A stretch of 64,000 bases of DNA from Mucilaginibacter corticis (GTDB lineage Bacteria; Bacteroidota; Bacteroidia; Sphingobacteriales; Sphingobacteriaceae), in NCBI RefSeq assembly GCF_007558865.1, contig NZ_VLPK01000002.1, positions 930,001-994,000 of the forward strand, read 5' to 3'. The notes beneath the pieces are model-generated. The model was not told where the DNA came from. It was given only the letters and a program-made list of their open reading frames with translations, and did no database searches. A program made the translations under genes and the position numbers. Numbering within the stretch: the stretch's first letter is position 1; the number at the start of each line of letters is the position of its first letter. This document shows, one piece after another, positions 26,655 through 35,741 of this stretch.

Positions 26655-29600
26655 TCAATGAAAATTCCGCCCTTTATGGATAGCGGTTTCTGCCGGAGAC
26701 GCGGAGCGTCCGTCATAGTTGACCGGTTGCGTGGTTTCATCACCGCGGGCCAGGGTCTGCGGCATATCCCGCTCCGTTAAAGTCCGTAATAAAGCACTCA
26801 GGTTGAAACACTGCCGGACGATGACGTGGATCACCCCGCCATCACCGATCTGTACCTTACCTGCGGCCATCAATAGTTTGGATTGCACGATCTCTTTGCG
26901 GTACTTGTCAAAAAGCTGCTGCCAAACGACCAGGTTGGCGGAGCCGGTCTCATCTTCCAGGGTCATAAACAATACGCCTTTGGCCGTTCCGGGACGCTGG
27001 CGCACGGTGATCAGCCCGGCAAGCCGCACATGATCCCCATCTTTGTAATGGGCCAGGTCACTTACTTTCACGTTGCGTAAACGGGAGAGTTCGGGACGCA
27101 GGAGGTCGACAGGGTGGGCTTTCAGGGAGAGCCCTGTCGCGATATAATCTTCTACGACGTGTTCTCCCAGGCTCATCGCCGGCAGCGGAACCTGCTCTTC
27201 CAGCACGGTTTCCGAGACCTGCCCTTCAAATAAGCCGGCCGGCCGGTCAGCCAGGGCCGCTATTTCCCAGAGTGCCATTCGCCGGTCAGCACCCAGCGAG
27301 CGGAAAGCATCCGCGTCCGCCAGTTTTTCCAGCGCCGCCTCCGGCACGCCGGCAGTGCGGAGCTGATCAATGTGCAGGTAGCCCGGGTCCCGCATGGTTA
27401 CCAGTGTAAGCATATCGGTTTCCCGCAGCCCATCCACTTGCCGGAAACCCAAACGCACCGCGAAATATTTACCGCCTTTCTTTTCCAGGCTATTGTCCCA
27501 TTGGGAATGATTCACATCTACTGGCAGTACCTTGACACCATGTTTTTGTGCATCCTGCACCAGTTGCGCGGGTTGATAAAAGCCCATGGGCTGGCTGTTG
27601 AGCAAAGCTGCTAAAAAAACATCCGGGTAATAGTATTTCAGATAGGAAGAAGCGTAGACCAGAACCGCGAAAGAAGCCGCATGGCTCTCCGGGAAACCGT
27701 AGCCCTCGAAACCCTGTAATTGCTTGAAGACACGCCGCGCAAACTCTTCTTCATAGCCCCGTTCGAGCATTCCCTCCACCATTTTTGTTTCATACATGTG
27801 CAATTTTCCGTTGGCTTTAAAGGAAGCCATGCTGCGGCGCAATTGATCGGCTTCGGCAGGAGTAAAACCTCCGGCAACGATCGCGATCTCCATGGCCTGC
27901 TCCTGAAATAAGGGTACACCCAGGGTACGCCCCAGGATATCTTCCATCTCTTTGGATGGATAGCTTACATGTTCCAGTTTCATGCGCCGTTTTAAATAAG
28001 GATGCACCATGCCGCCCTGGATGGGCCCCGGGCGGACAATGGCCACTTGTATGGTAAGGTCATACGCGTTACGCGGCCGCAGGCGTGGCAGCATGGACAT
28101 TTGCGCGCGGCTTTCGATCTGGAATACCCCGACCGTGTCGGCCGCGCAGATCATGTCATAGACCAGTTCATCATCCTGCGGGATAGTGGCCAGCGTCAGC
28201 TTCCTGCCATACCATTCTTCCACCAGTTCAAATGCCTTGCGGATCATGGTGAGCATGCCCAGGCTCAGCACGTCTATTTTCAGAATCCCCAGATCTTCCA
28301 GGTCATCCTTGTTCCACTCGACCTGTGTGCGGTTTTCCATGCGCGCGTTGAGGATGGGGCAGAAATCGGAAAGTTTTCCTTCGGTGATCACAAAGCCGCC
28401 CGTATGTTGTCCGAGCTGGCGGGGGAAGCCGATCAGCTGGTTGGTCAGTTCCAGTACCTTGCGGATATGCGGATCCTCGGGGTTGATGCCTTGTTCCCGC
28501 AGGCGCTTCTCATCAAGGCCTTCATCGCGCCAGTCCCAGACCGTGGCGGTGAGCCGGTTAATGGTATCTTCGGAAAGCCCCATCGCTTTACCCACGTCAC
28601 GGATCGCGCCCTTATAATGCAGCTGGGTAACCGTCGCGACGATCGCGGCCCGGTCGCGCCCGTAATCGTTATAGGTAAACTGCATGATCTCTTCGCGGCG
28701 CTCATGTTCATAATCCACATCGATATCCGGCCATTCGTCGCGCGCGTCGGACATAAAACGGGAAAAAAGCATCCGGGAATGCTCAGGATTGACCGCGGTG
28801 ATCCCCAGGCAGAAACAAACCGTAGAATTGGCCGCAGAACCCCGGCCCTGGTGCAGGATACCCAACTCTTCGGCCCGCTGCGTTTGTTTATAGACCCGCA
28901 GAAAATACCAGGCAATGCCGCGACGGGCGATAAATGCCAGCTCAAACTCGATTTGCTTACGGTGTTTTTCCGGTATGGGGTCACCGAACCAGGCCAGCGC
29001 TTTTTCCCAGGTCAGCTTTTCCAGCCGCTCCTGCCGGGTCAGTCCGTTCACCAGTTCCTCTTTTGGTGCCAGGTATTTGAGTTCGTCCAATGAAAAAATA
29101 CAGGCATCAGCAATTTGCGCCGCATTCATTAATGCTTCGGGATAAGCCCGGAAAAGCCGTTCCAGTTCTTCTGTGGATTTTAAAAAGCGTTCGGCATTGG
29201 GGTGCAACTTAAAGCCGGCATTGCCGATCGTACACTTTTCACGCGTACAGGTTAACAGGTCCTGCAGTTCCCGGCGTTCGGGAGTATGGTAATGCACATC
29301 GCCGGCAGCGACGAGCGGGACGCCGGTTTCCTTTAAGCGGTATAAAAGCTTGGCATCCCGGCCCTGGTAATTAAACGAGGCGGCGATATATAAAGACCGG
29401 CCAAACCGGGAGCGGTATTCAGCGAGGTCCGCCAGAAAATCCCGGTCCAGTTCAAAGCGGTTGTTAAGTTTTTCGGGGGGCACCACAGCAAATAGCATGC
29501 CTTGGGCGTATCGGTAAACATCAGCTTTGCTTAACACGCATTTACCTTTTTCAGTGCGCAGGTTACCTGAGGTCAGCAAAGCGGATAAACGCCCGTAAGC

Positions 29601-29849
29601 TTCCCTGTCCTTGGGATAGGCCAGTAAACTCGCGCCGTCTTCCAGGTCCAGGCGGGCGGCAGGGATGAAACGAATCCCCGATTTTTTGGCAGCCATGTGC
29701 GCACGGACGACCCCGGCTAAAGTATTTCGATCGGTGATGGCAATGGCTGAATAGCCCAAAGCAGCCGCCTGTTCCACCAGTTCCTGCGGATATGAGCCTC
29801 CGCGCAGGAAGCTAAAGTTAGAGGTTACCTGTAAAGCGGCGTAATTCAT
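26655..29849 (-). CDS. dnaE2: Error-prone DNA polymerase DnaE2 (ImuC)
   Basis: 1064-aa C-family polymerase. PHP domain at the N-terminus (FLRGGSYPQELVEQAAALGY, AITDRNTLAG), the palm active-site Asp motif in DARDEWPDIDVDYEHERREE, GRGSAANSTVCFCLG, finger region, helix-hairpin-helix, and an OB-fold near the end (VRLAGLITVRQRPGTAKGVLFMTLEDE). With ImuA and ImuB it forms the mutasome, which copies damaged DNA and raises mutation. Its ATG overlaps the ImuB stop by four bases (ATGA), confirming translational coupling. It is the last gene of the operon. Confidence 0.96.
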   Translation of the reverse strand: MNYAALQVTSNFSFLRGGSYPQELVEQAAALGYSAIAITDRNTLAGVVRAHMAAKKSGIRFIPAARLDLEDGASLLAYPKDREAYGRLSALLTSGNLRTEKGKCVLSKADVYRYAQGMLFAVVPPEKLNNRFELDRDFLADLAEYRSRFGRSLYIAASFNYQGRDAKLLYRLKETGVPLVAAGDVHYHTPERRELQDLLTCTREKCTIGNAGFKLHPNAERFLKSTEELERLFRAYPEALMNAAQIADACIFSLDELKYLAPKEELVNGLTRQERLEKLTWEKALAWFGDPIPEKHRKQIEFELAFIARRGIAWYFLRVYKQTQRAEELGILHQGRGSAANSTVCFCLGITAVNPEHSRMLFSRFMSDARDEWPDIDVDYEHERREEIMQFTYNDYGRDRAAIVATVTQLHYKGAIRDVGKAMGLSEDTINRLTATVWDWRDEGLDEKRLREQGINPEDPHIRKVLELTNQLIGFPRQLGQHTGGFVITEGKLSDFCPILNARMENRTQVEWNKDDLEDLGILKIDVLSLGMLTMIRKAFELVEEWYGRKLTLATIPQDDELVYDMICAADTVGVFQIESRAQMSMLPRLRPRNAYDLTIQVAIVRPGPIQGGMVHPYLKRRMKLEHVSYPSKEMEDILGRTLGVPLFQEQAMEIAIVAGGFTPAEADQLRRSMASFKANGKLHMYETKMVEGMLERGYEEEFARRVFKQLQGFEGYGFPESHAASFAVLVYASSYLKYYYPDVFLAALLNSQPMGFYQPAQLVQDAQKHGVKVLPVDVNHSQWDNSLEKKGGKYFAVRLGFRQVDGLRETDMLTLVTMRDPGYLHIDQLRTAGVPEAALEKLADADAFRSLGADRRMALWEIAALADRPAGLFEGQVSETVLEEQVPLPAMSLGEHVVEDYIATGLSLKAHPVDLLRPELSRLRNVKVSDLAHYKDGDHVRLAGLITVRQRPGTAKGVLFMTLEDETGSANLVVWQQLFDKYRKEIVQSKLLMAAGKVQIGDGGVIHVIVRQCFNLSALLRTLTERDMPQTLARGDETTQPVNYDGRSASPAETAIHKGRNFH

Positions 29850-31342
29850 GCAAAATAACCATGTAAATACCAGCGGGCATCGCCGCCATCATAATGACCC
29901 GAACGGAAAAGCCAGTAACGCTGCCCGGAATCGTCCTCGACGATATAGTAGTCGCGGTGCGCCCCGCTGTCCTGCCACCATTCCCGACCGATACGTTCCG
30001 GCCCGTCCGCTTTGGCGATCGTATGGCGTTTACCCTGGTAAACAAACAATTTAGGGGGATGGTCGGGCACCAGGGCCATGACCTCGATACTTTCCGGCAC
30101 GGGAAGTAAACGGATCGGCCGGGGCAATTCCGGCCAGGCGGTTTCCGGTTGTTCGGTCAATGAGGCGGCCAGTTTGACCGAACGCTCCGGCCAGTGATTT
30201 TCAGCCGGTAAAAAACGTTGTATCGCCTCAGCGCCCACTTTACCGGCGATCCGGTCCAATAACTCCGCTAATGCTGTATCGGCCAACCCTTTGGACTCCG
30301 CCCAAAGCTGTTCCTGTATCACTTCCATTTGCTCTGTGCGCAGCGCTTCCATAACAAATAACTCGATACCGAGTGCCGGTTCGATCTTGTCGATCTGCAA
30401 TGTAAATAAGCGCAGTAAGTGGGAAACGCTATGCGTGCCTTTCGTGGTGCTAATACCTACTTGGACTTTGCGCCCGTCAATACGATGGCATTTTAGCACC
30501 GCTTTCCGGACACCCAGGCCCTCTGCCTGCAAACGCAGGCAAAGCATTTTTAATAAATTTTCGATGGCGATCGTTATACCCGGCACGGTACGGATCGGTT
30601 CCAGGGAAGGCAGGCGTTCCATGAACGGTACGGGCAGCACTAAAACTTCCAGGTATTCTTCCACCTGTCCCAGGGCCTGGCCGATCCGTAACAATAAACC
30701 GGGACCGAACCTGCGGCGCAGGCTTTGGGGTGCAATAGTCAGCAGCGGTTCAATATGCTCAAAACCCAGTTTTTTCAATTTCTCCAACGCTTCCGGCGCT
30801 AAACGTAAAGCCGCGGGGGGTAAACCCGCAACAGCCGCAGCCTGGGCGCCACCGGCAACGATCGGCTGGCGCAGGGCAAAGCGCGCCACCGCCCAGGCAG
30901 CACCCTGAGTATCGGCGATCGCGGCACGGGCGTCAAAACCCGCTGCCCGCAGTTTGAGTACGATCTCTTTCAGGTATTCCCGCTCTCCGCCCCATAAATG
31001 CGCGCAGCCGGAAATATCAAGCATCAATCCGTCCGGCAGATCAAGCGAAACAACCGGTGTATAGCGGATACAGCCCAAGCCGATCAACCGCAATAATTTA
31101 GCAGCCTGGCCCGGCACTTCATTGATTGCCAGCAGCCCCGGTACCGCCGCACACGCGTCGGCCAGGGCCATACCCGTAAAGGCGCCTTCCTGTTCTGCCC
31201 ACGCGCTCGCCGCGCTGATGACGACCCTGTTTTTAACGGATGCGACGACCACAAAGGCAAGCGCTTTCAGTTCAGGCCGCCGGCGTGCCAGCCCATCCGT
31301 CAGTAAATGACGGAACCAGATCGACATGTATCTTTTTTGCAT
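29846..31342 (-). CDS. imuB: ImuB, Y-family polymerase-like mutasome subunit
   Basis: 498 aa. The N-terminus MQKRYMSIWFRHLLTDGLAR and the palm-like region (VISAASAWAEQEGAFTGMALADA...SLDLPDGLMLDISGCAHLWGG) match ImuB. ImuB keeps the fold of a Y-family polymerase but is normally inactive; here the usual active-site DxD/DE pair is not evident, consistent with that. It bridges the beta clamp, ImuA and DnaE2. ImuA ends three bases upstream; DnaE2 overlaps its end. Confidence 0.93.
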   Translation of the reverse strand: MQKRYMSIWFRHLLTDGLARRRPELKALAFVVVASVKNRVVISAASAWAEQEGAFTGMALADACAAVPGLLAINEVPGQAAKLLRLIGLGCIRYTPVVSLDLPDGLMLDISGCAHLWGGEREYLKEIVLKLRAAGFDARAAIADTQGAAWAVARFALRQPIVAGGAQAAAVAGLPPAALRLAPEALEKLKKLGFEHIEPLLTIAPQSLRRRFGPGLLLRIGQALGQVEEYLEVLVLPVPFMERLPSLEPIRTVPGITIAIENLLKMLCLRLQAEGLGVRKAVLKCHRIDGRKVQVGISTTKGTHSVSHLLRLFTLQIDKIEPALGIELFVMEALRTEQMEVIQEQLWAESKGLADTALAELLDRIAGKVGAEAIQRFLPAENHWPERSVKLAASLTEQPETAWPELPRPIRLLPVPESIEVMALVPDHPPKLFVYQGKRHTIAKADGPERIGREWWQDSGAHRDYYIVEDDSGQRYWLFRSGHYDGGDARWYLHGYFA

Positions 31343-31345
31343 CGC

Positions 31346-32062
31346 TCAGCCGGCCTGCCTTTCTTTCTGGTTTTTATAGGCTTCAAGGGGTACAAAATGA
31401 CCGTCCTGCCATTCCAGCGACCAGCTGCCGGTTTGCCCGTTGCGTACTTTCAGCAGATCTGCCTGCCAGCAAAAAAAGCCCAGGCCCGGTAAACCATTTA
31501 ATGCCGTACTTGGTAAAGATCTAATTTGCCAGCGGGCCGCACAGGCGGTGGAACTCAATTTAACCGCATTCCGCAGGATAAAACCGGTTACCCGGCTGTT
31601 TTCCACCGCGCGCTGAAAACGCTGCGATTGTTTAAAATCCATTTCCCGCAGTTCACCTACCACGGCGGTCAGCCCGGGACATTTTAAGGCTTCTTCCATT
31701 ACCCATAGTGTATCCTTGTCCTTATGCAGGCTGATAAAGATCACCTGGTGCGGCGCTACGCCAAAAGTCGCCAGTGCCGGAGCGAACAAGCGCCTTGCCC
31801 GTCCTACCCAAACACAAACGCCGCCCGGTTGCAGCAGCAGCGACAGGATGCCGGTAACAAAACCGCCCGAAGCGGCCGCTTGCTCATGGCTGGCACAAAC
31901 CAGTTCATGAACGCTGTGTTGAGGGAAAACCCCTTGCGGAAAAGCAGCCTCAAGGGGTCCCAGGCCTAATTGCGCGCGCTGTCCGGGAAGGGGAGGTTTA
32001 TATCCTTCCCAGCCCAGTAGTTCTTGCCGCAATTTGCTGATTACCTGTTGTTTGCTTTCCAT
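31346..32062 (-). CDS. imuA: ImuA, RecA-like mutasome accessory protein
   Basis: 238 aa. ImuA family marks: LGLGPLEAAFPQGVFPQHSVHELV, a P-loop-derived core (VCVWVGRARRLFAPALATFG) and LREMDFKQSQRFQRAVENS. It works with ImuB and DnaE2 in damage-induced mutagenesis. It lies 7 bases after the unknown gene at 32070 and 3 bases before ImuB, so the order is unknown gene, imuA, imuB, dnaE2. Confidence 0.92.
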   Translation of the reverse strand: MESKQQVISKLRQELLGWEGYKPPLPGQRAQLGLGPLEAAFPQGVFPQHSVHELVCASHEQAAASGGFVTGILSLLLQPGGVCVWVGRARRLFAPALATFGVAPHQVIFISLHKDKDTLWVMEEALKCPGLTAVVGELREMDFKQSQRFQRAVENSRVTGFILRNAVKLSSTACAARWQIRSLPSTALNGLPGLGFFCWQADLLKVRNGQTGSWSLEWQDGHFVPLEAYKNQKERQAG

Positions 32063-32069
32063 TAATACA

Positions 32070-32456
32070 TCAGTTTAAGACAGGAGCGGGATAAGGCGGC
32101 ACAAATAAATTCAGCCAGATTTTTAATTGGGTGCTCATGTGCTGACTAATCGCCGCGCCGATTTGCTGTAATTCGGCGGCATGCAGCGGGCTCCGGTAAT
32201 CCGGGTCCCGGATTTCATCTGTTGCATTGTTAAAAAGGCACAGGAAACCGGAATTCTCTCCAAGCCGGACACGCCGGTCATACCAGGTGCCGTTTTCCAG
32301 TTGCACGATCAGCGTACAGATCTGTGTTTCGTTAAAAAAAGAAAGCTCGAACTGCGGACAGGCAGGAAGGTCCCATTGGTCACAGGAAACAGGTTCTACA
32401 TGAACCGGCGTCAGGCCCCGGCCCAGTTCTGCATCTATATAAAATTCTGTTATCAT
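32070..32456 (-). CDS. Unknown 128-aa protein leading the mutasome operon
   Basis: Starts best at ATG 32456 (MITEFYIDAELGRGLTPVHVEP), downstream of a first ATG at 32477, because that codon lies inside the promoter element. No signal peptide, no recognised domain. It is rich in Trp/Tyr and acidic patches (WYDRRVRLGENSG). Being first in a SOS-like operon and coupled to imuA by 7 bases, it may be an extra mutasome factor or regulator. The function is not known to me. Confidence 0.7.
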   Translation of the reverse strand: MITEFYIDAELGRGLTPVHVEPVSCDQWDLPACPQFELSFFNETQICTLIVQLENGTWYDRRVRLGENSGFLCLFNNATDEIRDPDYRSPLHAAELQQIGAAISQHMSTQLKIWLNLFVPPYPAPVLN

Positions 32457-32474
32457 GATTATGAAAAATAAATA

Positions 32475-32507
32475 CAAACATAATGCTAAAAATATTAGTA
32501 TTTCAAA
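32475..32507 (-). promoter_or_regulatory. Promoter with embedded inverted repeat, mutasome operon
   Basis: On the minus strand TTTG (32507-32504) is followed by 21 bases and TATGTTTG (32482-32475), a close fit to TTTG-N19/21-TAnnTTTG. Between them, at 32483-32501, lies the inverted repeat ATGCTAA-N5-TTAGTAT, with 6 of 7 arm bases complementary. A repressor there would block polymerase, which suits DNA-damage control. The start ATG of the first gene is 18 bases after the -7 box. Confidence 0.6.
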
Positions 32508-32548
32508 TGGTGTGGAGAAAAATATCGCGACTATGCGCGTTTGACGAT

Positions 32549-33625
32549 TTAAAACATCTTCAGCTGGTCGGGGGCATTGCCGAAGTTAGACAGGCTGATA
32601 CCCAATAACCTGACACGCTGCCCCTCCTGGATTGTTTCTGCTAATAATTGGATGACAGCAGTTTGGATCGCTTCCGTACCTGCTAAGGGGGCCGGGTAGG
32701 AGCGGCTCCTGGTAATCAGTTTGAAATTACTGTATTTGATCTTCAGGGTGATGGTGCGGCACTGCAGGTTCTTTTGGATGAGCCGGCGATGGACGGTCAT
32801 GGAAAGTTTTTCCAACTCCTTTACCATTTCTTCCTGTAAAGTAAGATCATGGGCAAAGGTATCTTCCGCAGCCAGGGATTTGGTTTCACGAAAAGGTTGT
32901 ACCGGCCTGTCATCAATACCCCTTACGATCTGGTAATAGAATTTGCCGGCCTTACCGAAATTCCCGGTTAATTCATCCTCACCCAGTTTTTTCAGGTCCG
33001 CGCCATTAAAAACACCCAGCTTACGCATTTTGCCGGCGGTAACTTTTCCGATCCCATGAAACTTTTCGATTGGCAGCTGTTCCATAAAAGCGGGGATGGT
33101 GGAAGGGCCTATGAATTTGAGGCCGTCCGGTTTATCCAGGTCCGAGGCGATTTTAGCCACAAACTTATTTACAGAAACACCTGCCGAAGCCGTTAAATGT
33201 AATTCATCCCTGATGGCTTGTTTGATCTGCCGTGCGATTTCCAGCGCGGAGCCTATGCCGGGTTTGTCATGGGTCACATCGAGGTACGCCTCATCTAACG
33301 ATAAAGGTTCTACCAGGTCCGTGTAACGGCTGAAGATCTCCCGGATCTGCACTGATACTGCTTTATATACATCAAACCTTGGTTTGACGAACAGGACTTG
33401 CGGGCAAAGTTGTAAGGCTTGTTTCGAAGGCATCGCGGATCTGATGCCGTACAGCCTTGCTTCATAGCTCGCGGTTGCGACCACACCGCCTCGGCCTTCG
33501 GGTAAGCCACCCACGACCAGGGGCTTTCCGCTCAACCTTGGATCATCCCGTTGCTCTACGGACGCGTAAAAAGCGTCCATATCGATATGAATGATTTTTC
33601 GGTAAGGCGGCAAAACATTCGTCAT
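32549..33625 (-). CDS. dinB: DNA polymerase IV
   Basis: 358-aa Y-family polymerase. IHIDMDAFYASVEQRDDPRL and SLDEAYLDVTHDKPG carry the catalytic Asp and Glu residues; then KFVAKIASDLDKPDG, the HhH fingers IEKFHGIGKVTAGKMRKLG and the little-finger region. It performs translesion synthesis opposite minor-groove adducts. It lies 15 bases downstream of the AraC-type regulator gene on the same strand, leaving little room for its own promoter, so it may be transcribed with the regulator. Its stop faces the mutasome promoter. Confidence 0.95.
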   Translation of the reverse strand: MTNVLPPYRKIIHIDMDAFYASVEQRDDPRLSGKPLVVGGLPEGRGGVVATASYEARLYGIRSAMPSKQALQLCPQVLFVKPRFDVYKAVSVQIREIFSRYTDLVEPLSLDEAYLDVTHDKPGIGSALEIARQIKQAIRDELHLTASAGVSVNKFVAKIASDLDKPDGLKFIGPSTIPAFMEQLPIEKFHGIGKVTAGKMRKLGVFNGADLKKLGEDELTGNFGKAGKFYYQIVRGIDDRPVQPFRETKSLAAEDTFAHDLTLQEEMVKELEKLSMTVHRRLIQKNLQCRTITLKIKYSNFKLITRSRSYPAPLAGTEAIQTAVIQLLAETIQEGQRVRLLGISLSNFGNAPDQLKMF

Positions 33626-33640
33626 GGTTTACATGTGAAT

Positions 33641-34552
33641 TTAGTTAAATGAGGCCCGGAATGCCAGGGGCGATTGGTTGGTTTTATTTTTAAAGAGCTT
33701 GCTGAATGATTGGAGATGTTCAAAACCCAATGTATAAGCGATCTCCGAAACTGACAGGTCAGTCGTACTCAGTTTTTCCTTGGCTTTCTCAATAAGTTTA
33801 TCATGGATATGCTGCTGCGTATTTTGACCGGTCAGCGTGCGCAGCATACTGCTCAGGTAGCTGGGCGAAACATTTAAGTTTTCGGCTAAGTAGGCAACCG
33901 TCGGTAGCGCAACTATATCATTCGTAAAGTAATCATTCAATAGCTTTTCCAGGCGGTCGAGTACCTGGCTGTAATTCTTTTTACGGGTCAGGAACTGGCG
34001 GTGGTAATAGCGCTGCGAATAGTTGAGCAGGGTTTCCACATGCGACAACATGATATCCTGGCTAAAATTATCGATATTGCCCACATATTCCTGCCGGATA
34101 TCCTCCACCAGGCTATTGATCTTAGCCTGTTCCTTTTCTGTCAAAAACAAGCCTTCATTGACCGCGTAATCAAAAAACTCGTATTGTTTAATGTTTTTGC
34201 CCAATGTGGTATTCCATAAAAAGTCCGGATGAATGAGCAACAAAAAACCCGATGGTGCTTCCGGCATCTCAACCATCTTTTCAAAACTCAATACTTGTTT
34301 GGGCGCCATAAAAAATAGCAGGCTCTCATCATAATCCCGGATATGCTGCCCGTATTTGAAAGTCACCCCCTTCATCCGTTTGAGCCCCATGAAATAAAAG
34401 TCAAAAGTTACACTGGCACCATGAACTACCGGCAAAGCCAGTCCGTCCAGCGTCACCACGCTGATCAGGGGATGCTCGGGTTTTGGCAAACCCAGGTGGC
34501 GGTGGTACTCACTAATCGTTTTGATCCGGTGCGGCTTCATAAGCTTTGACAA
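33641..34552 (-). CDS. AraC-family transcriptional regulator
   Basis: 303 aa. The C-terminal ~100 residues form two helix-turn-helix motifs: ALPTVAYLAENLNVSPSYLSSML and SVSEIAYTLGFEHLQSFSKLFKNKTNQSPLAFR. The N-terminal part is a cupin-like sensing region (VTFDFYFMGLKRMKGVTFKYG). Its start overlaps the 3' end of the oxidoreductase gene by 41 bases, so the two are coupled; a Met at 34537 is an alternative start. The direct repeat at 35553-35582 upstream of the oxidoreductase is a fitting operator. Confidence 0.93.
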   Translation of the reverse strand: MSKLMKPHRIKTISEYHRHLGLPKPEHPLISVVTLDGLALPVVHGASVTFDFYFMGLKRMKGVTFKYGQHIRDYDESLLFFMAPKQVLSFEKMVEMPEAPSGFLLLIHPDFLWNTTLGKNIKQYEFFDYAVNEGLFLTEKEQAKINSLVEDIRQEYVGNIDNFSQDIMLSHVETLLNYSQRYYHRQFLTRKKNYSQVLDRLEKLLNDYFTNDIVALPTVAYLAENLNVSPSYLSSMLRTLTGQNTQQHIHDKLIEKAKEKLSTTDLSVSEIAYTLGFEHLQSFSKLFKNKTNQSPLAFRASFN

Positions 34553-35510
34553 ATTCGGGTAAATAACTTTCCAGTTTCGTTGGCGCTAATTTAGGCCTAT
34601 GTGCGTAATAATCCGTATATAACTCGCCGCGCCTTCCGCTGGCACCCATATCCACGATCCCCAGGGCAATACTCGGGTTCAATTTGTATTTCACCAAAGT
34701 ATCTTTGAGCATCTTATCGGATATCGTGCCCCATTTCAGATAGGGCTTTCCAATGGCCTTACCGATCTTAGCCGCCACCTCATCGCAAGTCAGTTCCTCG
34801 CTGCAGATATAACGGATCGGCCGGCCGGAAAACGGCAGCTCCATTTCTTCCGCGATCACGGTCGCAATATCCAAGGGCGACACCAATAGATTCATCACCT
34901 TGCCACCATAATTCGACACGATCACCCCGCGTTTACCGCTCAATAAACCGCCTAAACCATAATTGCTCAGCGCCATAAAAGCGCCCACAAATCCCTTGCT
35001 CAGTTGTTTGATCATCGGTGCGTTATCCAACAGGTTATAATAAAAGCCCACCGGGCGCATAAACTTAACAGAGACGTCAGGAGGTAAAGAACCTAATATT
35101 TTTTCCGCCTCAAAATGAAATGCCAATAAACCGACACCCTCGTTTGTATGGGCGCCGATACTGCTTAAATGGATCACTTTTTTAATGCCGTTTTTCTCAA
35201 TGGCGTTTTTATAATTGGTCACAATTTTCTTTACCTTATCGACCATCACCTCCAGTGTAAAATCATCACCGGTCATCAAATGCCGGCCAATAATTTCCAT
35301 ACAATAAACGACTTCTGCACCGACAAACGCACCCGCGATAAACTCCGCGTCTTCCATTTGCCCGATCAGCGCCTTAGCGCCCAATGCTTCAATCTCCTTT
35401 TTTCGTTCAGCCTTACTACTGATCACGGTCACTTCGTGGCCTCCAGCCAAAAGCTGAACGGCTAATGGTTTGCTGATATGTCCCATAGAACCTGTTAATA
35501 CGATTTTCAT
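34512..35510 (-). CDS. NmrA-like NAD(P)-binding oxidoreductase
   Basis: 332 aa. Rossmann fold with TGSMGHISKPLAVQLLAGGHEVTV (GxxGxxG variant with a substituted central position), EVVYCMEI and VIHLSSIGAHTNEGVG. It is an atypical short-chain dehydrogenase of the NmrA/NAD(P)H-binding type, where redox sensing is possible. The substrate is unknown. It leads an apparent operon with the AraC regulator and perhaps dinB. Confidence 0.85.
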   Translation of the reverse strand: MKIVLTGSMGHISKPLAVQLLAGGHEVTVISSKAERKKEIEALGAKALIGQMEDAEFIAGAFVGAEVVYCMEIIGRHLMTGDDFTLEVMVDKVKKIVTNYKNAIEKNGIKKVIHLSSIGAHTNEGVGLLAFHFEAEKILGSLPPDVSVKFMRPVGFYYNLLDNAPMIKQLSKGFVGAFMALSNYGLGGLLSGKRGVIVSNYGGKVMNLLVSPLDIATVIAEEMELPFSGRPIRYICSEELTCDEVAAKIGKAIGKPYLKWGTISDKMLKDTLVKYKLNPSIALGIVDMGASGRRGELYTDYYAHRPKLAPTKLESYLPEFVKAYEAAPDQND

Positions 35511-35552
35511 ATCTTTATTTTTTTAACAAAGCTCAGAGAAACCAGGCCCCGG

Positions 35553-35582
35553 GATTTAGCCATATCCGCTGAAGATTTAGCC
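35553..35582. promoter_or_regulatory. Direct repeat GATTTAGCC with 21-base period, candidate AraC site
   Basis: GATTTAGCC at 35553-35561 and again at 35574-35582, 21 bases start to start, that is, two helical turns. This is the classic layout of AraC-family half-sites. It lies 43-72 bases upstream of the oxidoreductase start in the divergent region with the OmpR-type regulator gene. Probably the autoregulatory site of the AraC protein encoded downstream. Confidence 0.45.
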
Positions 35583-35741
35583 TAAATGGAAACATGCTGA
35601 ATCTGTTGTTGGCCGATCTCAAAGACATCCGCATAAGAAACAACATACAGATTGTCAATCCGCTTTAAAATGACTACGAAATATCAATTTTATCTACAAT
35701 AAATCTCCAAAATTTAGTCCTATTTTTAGGGAAAAATTCAG

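Noticed and set aside
28002..29093. Long plus-strand frame of 363 codons
   Set aside because: It lies fully antisense inside dnaE2, whose motifs are clear, and its translation is repetitive in His/Arg/Gly, typical of a shadow frame in GC-rich DNA.
30291..30908. Plus-strand frame of 205 codons
   Set aside because: Antisense to imuB, Ser/Arg-rich, no motif.
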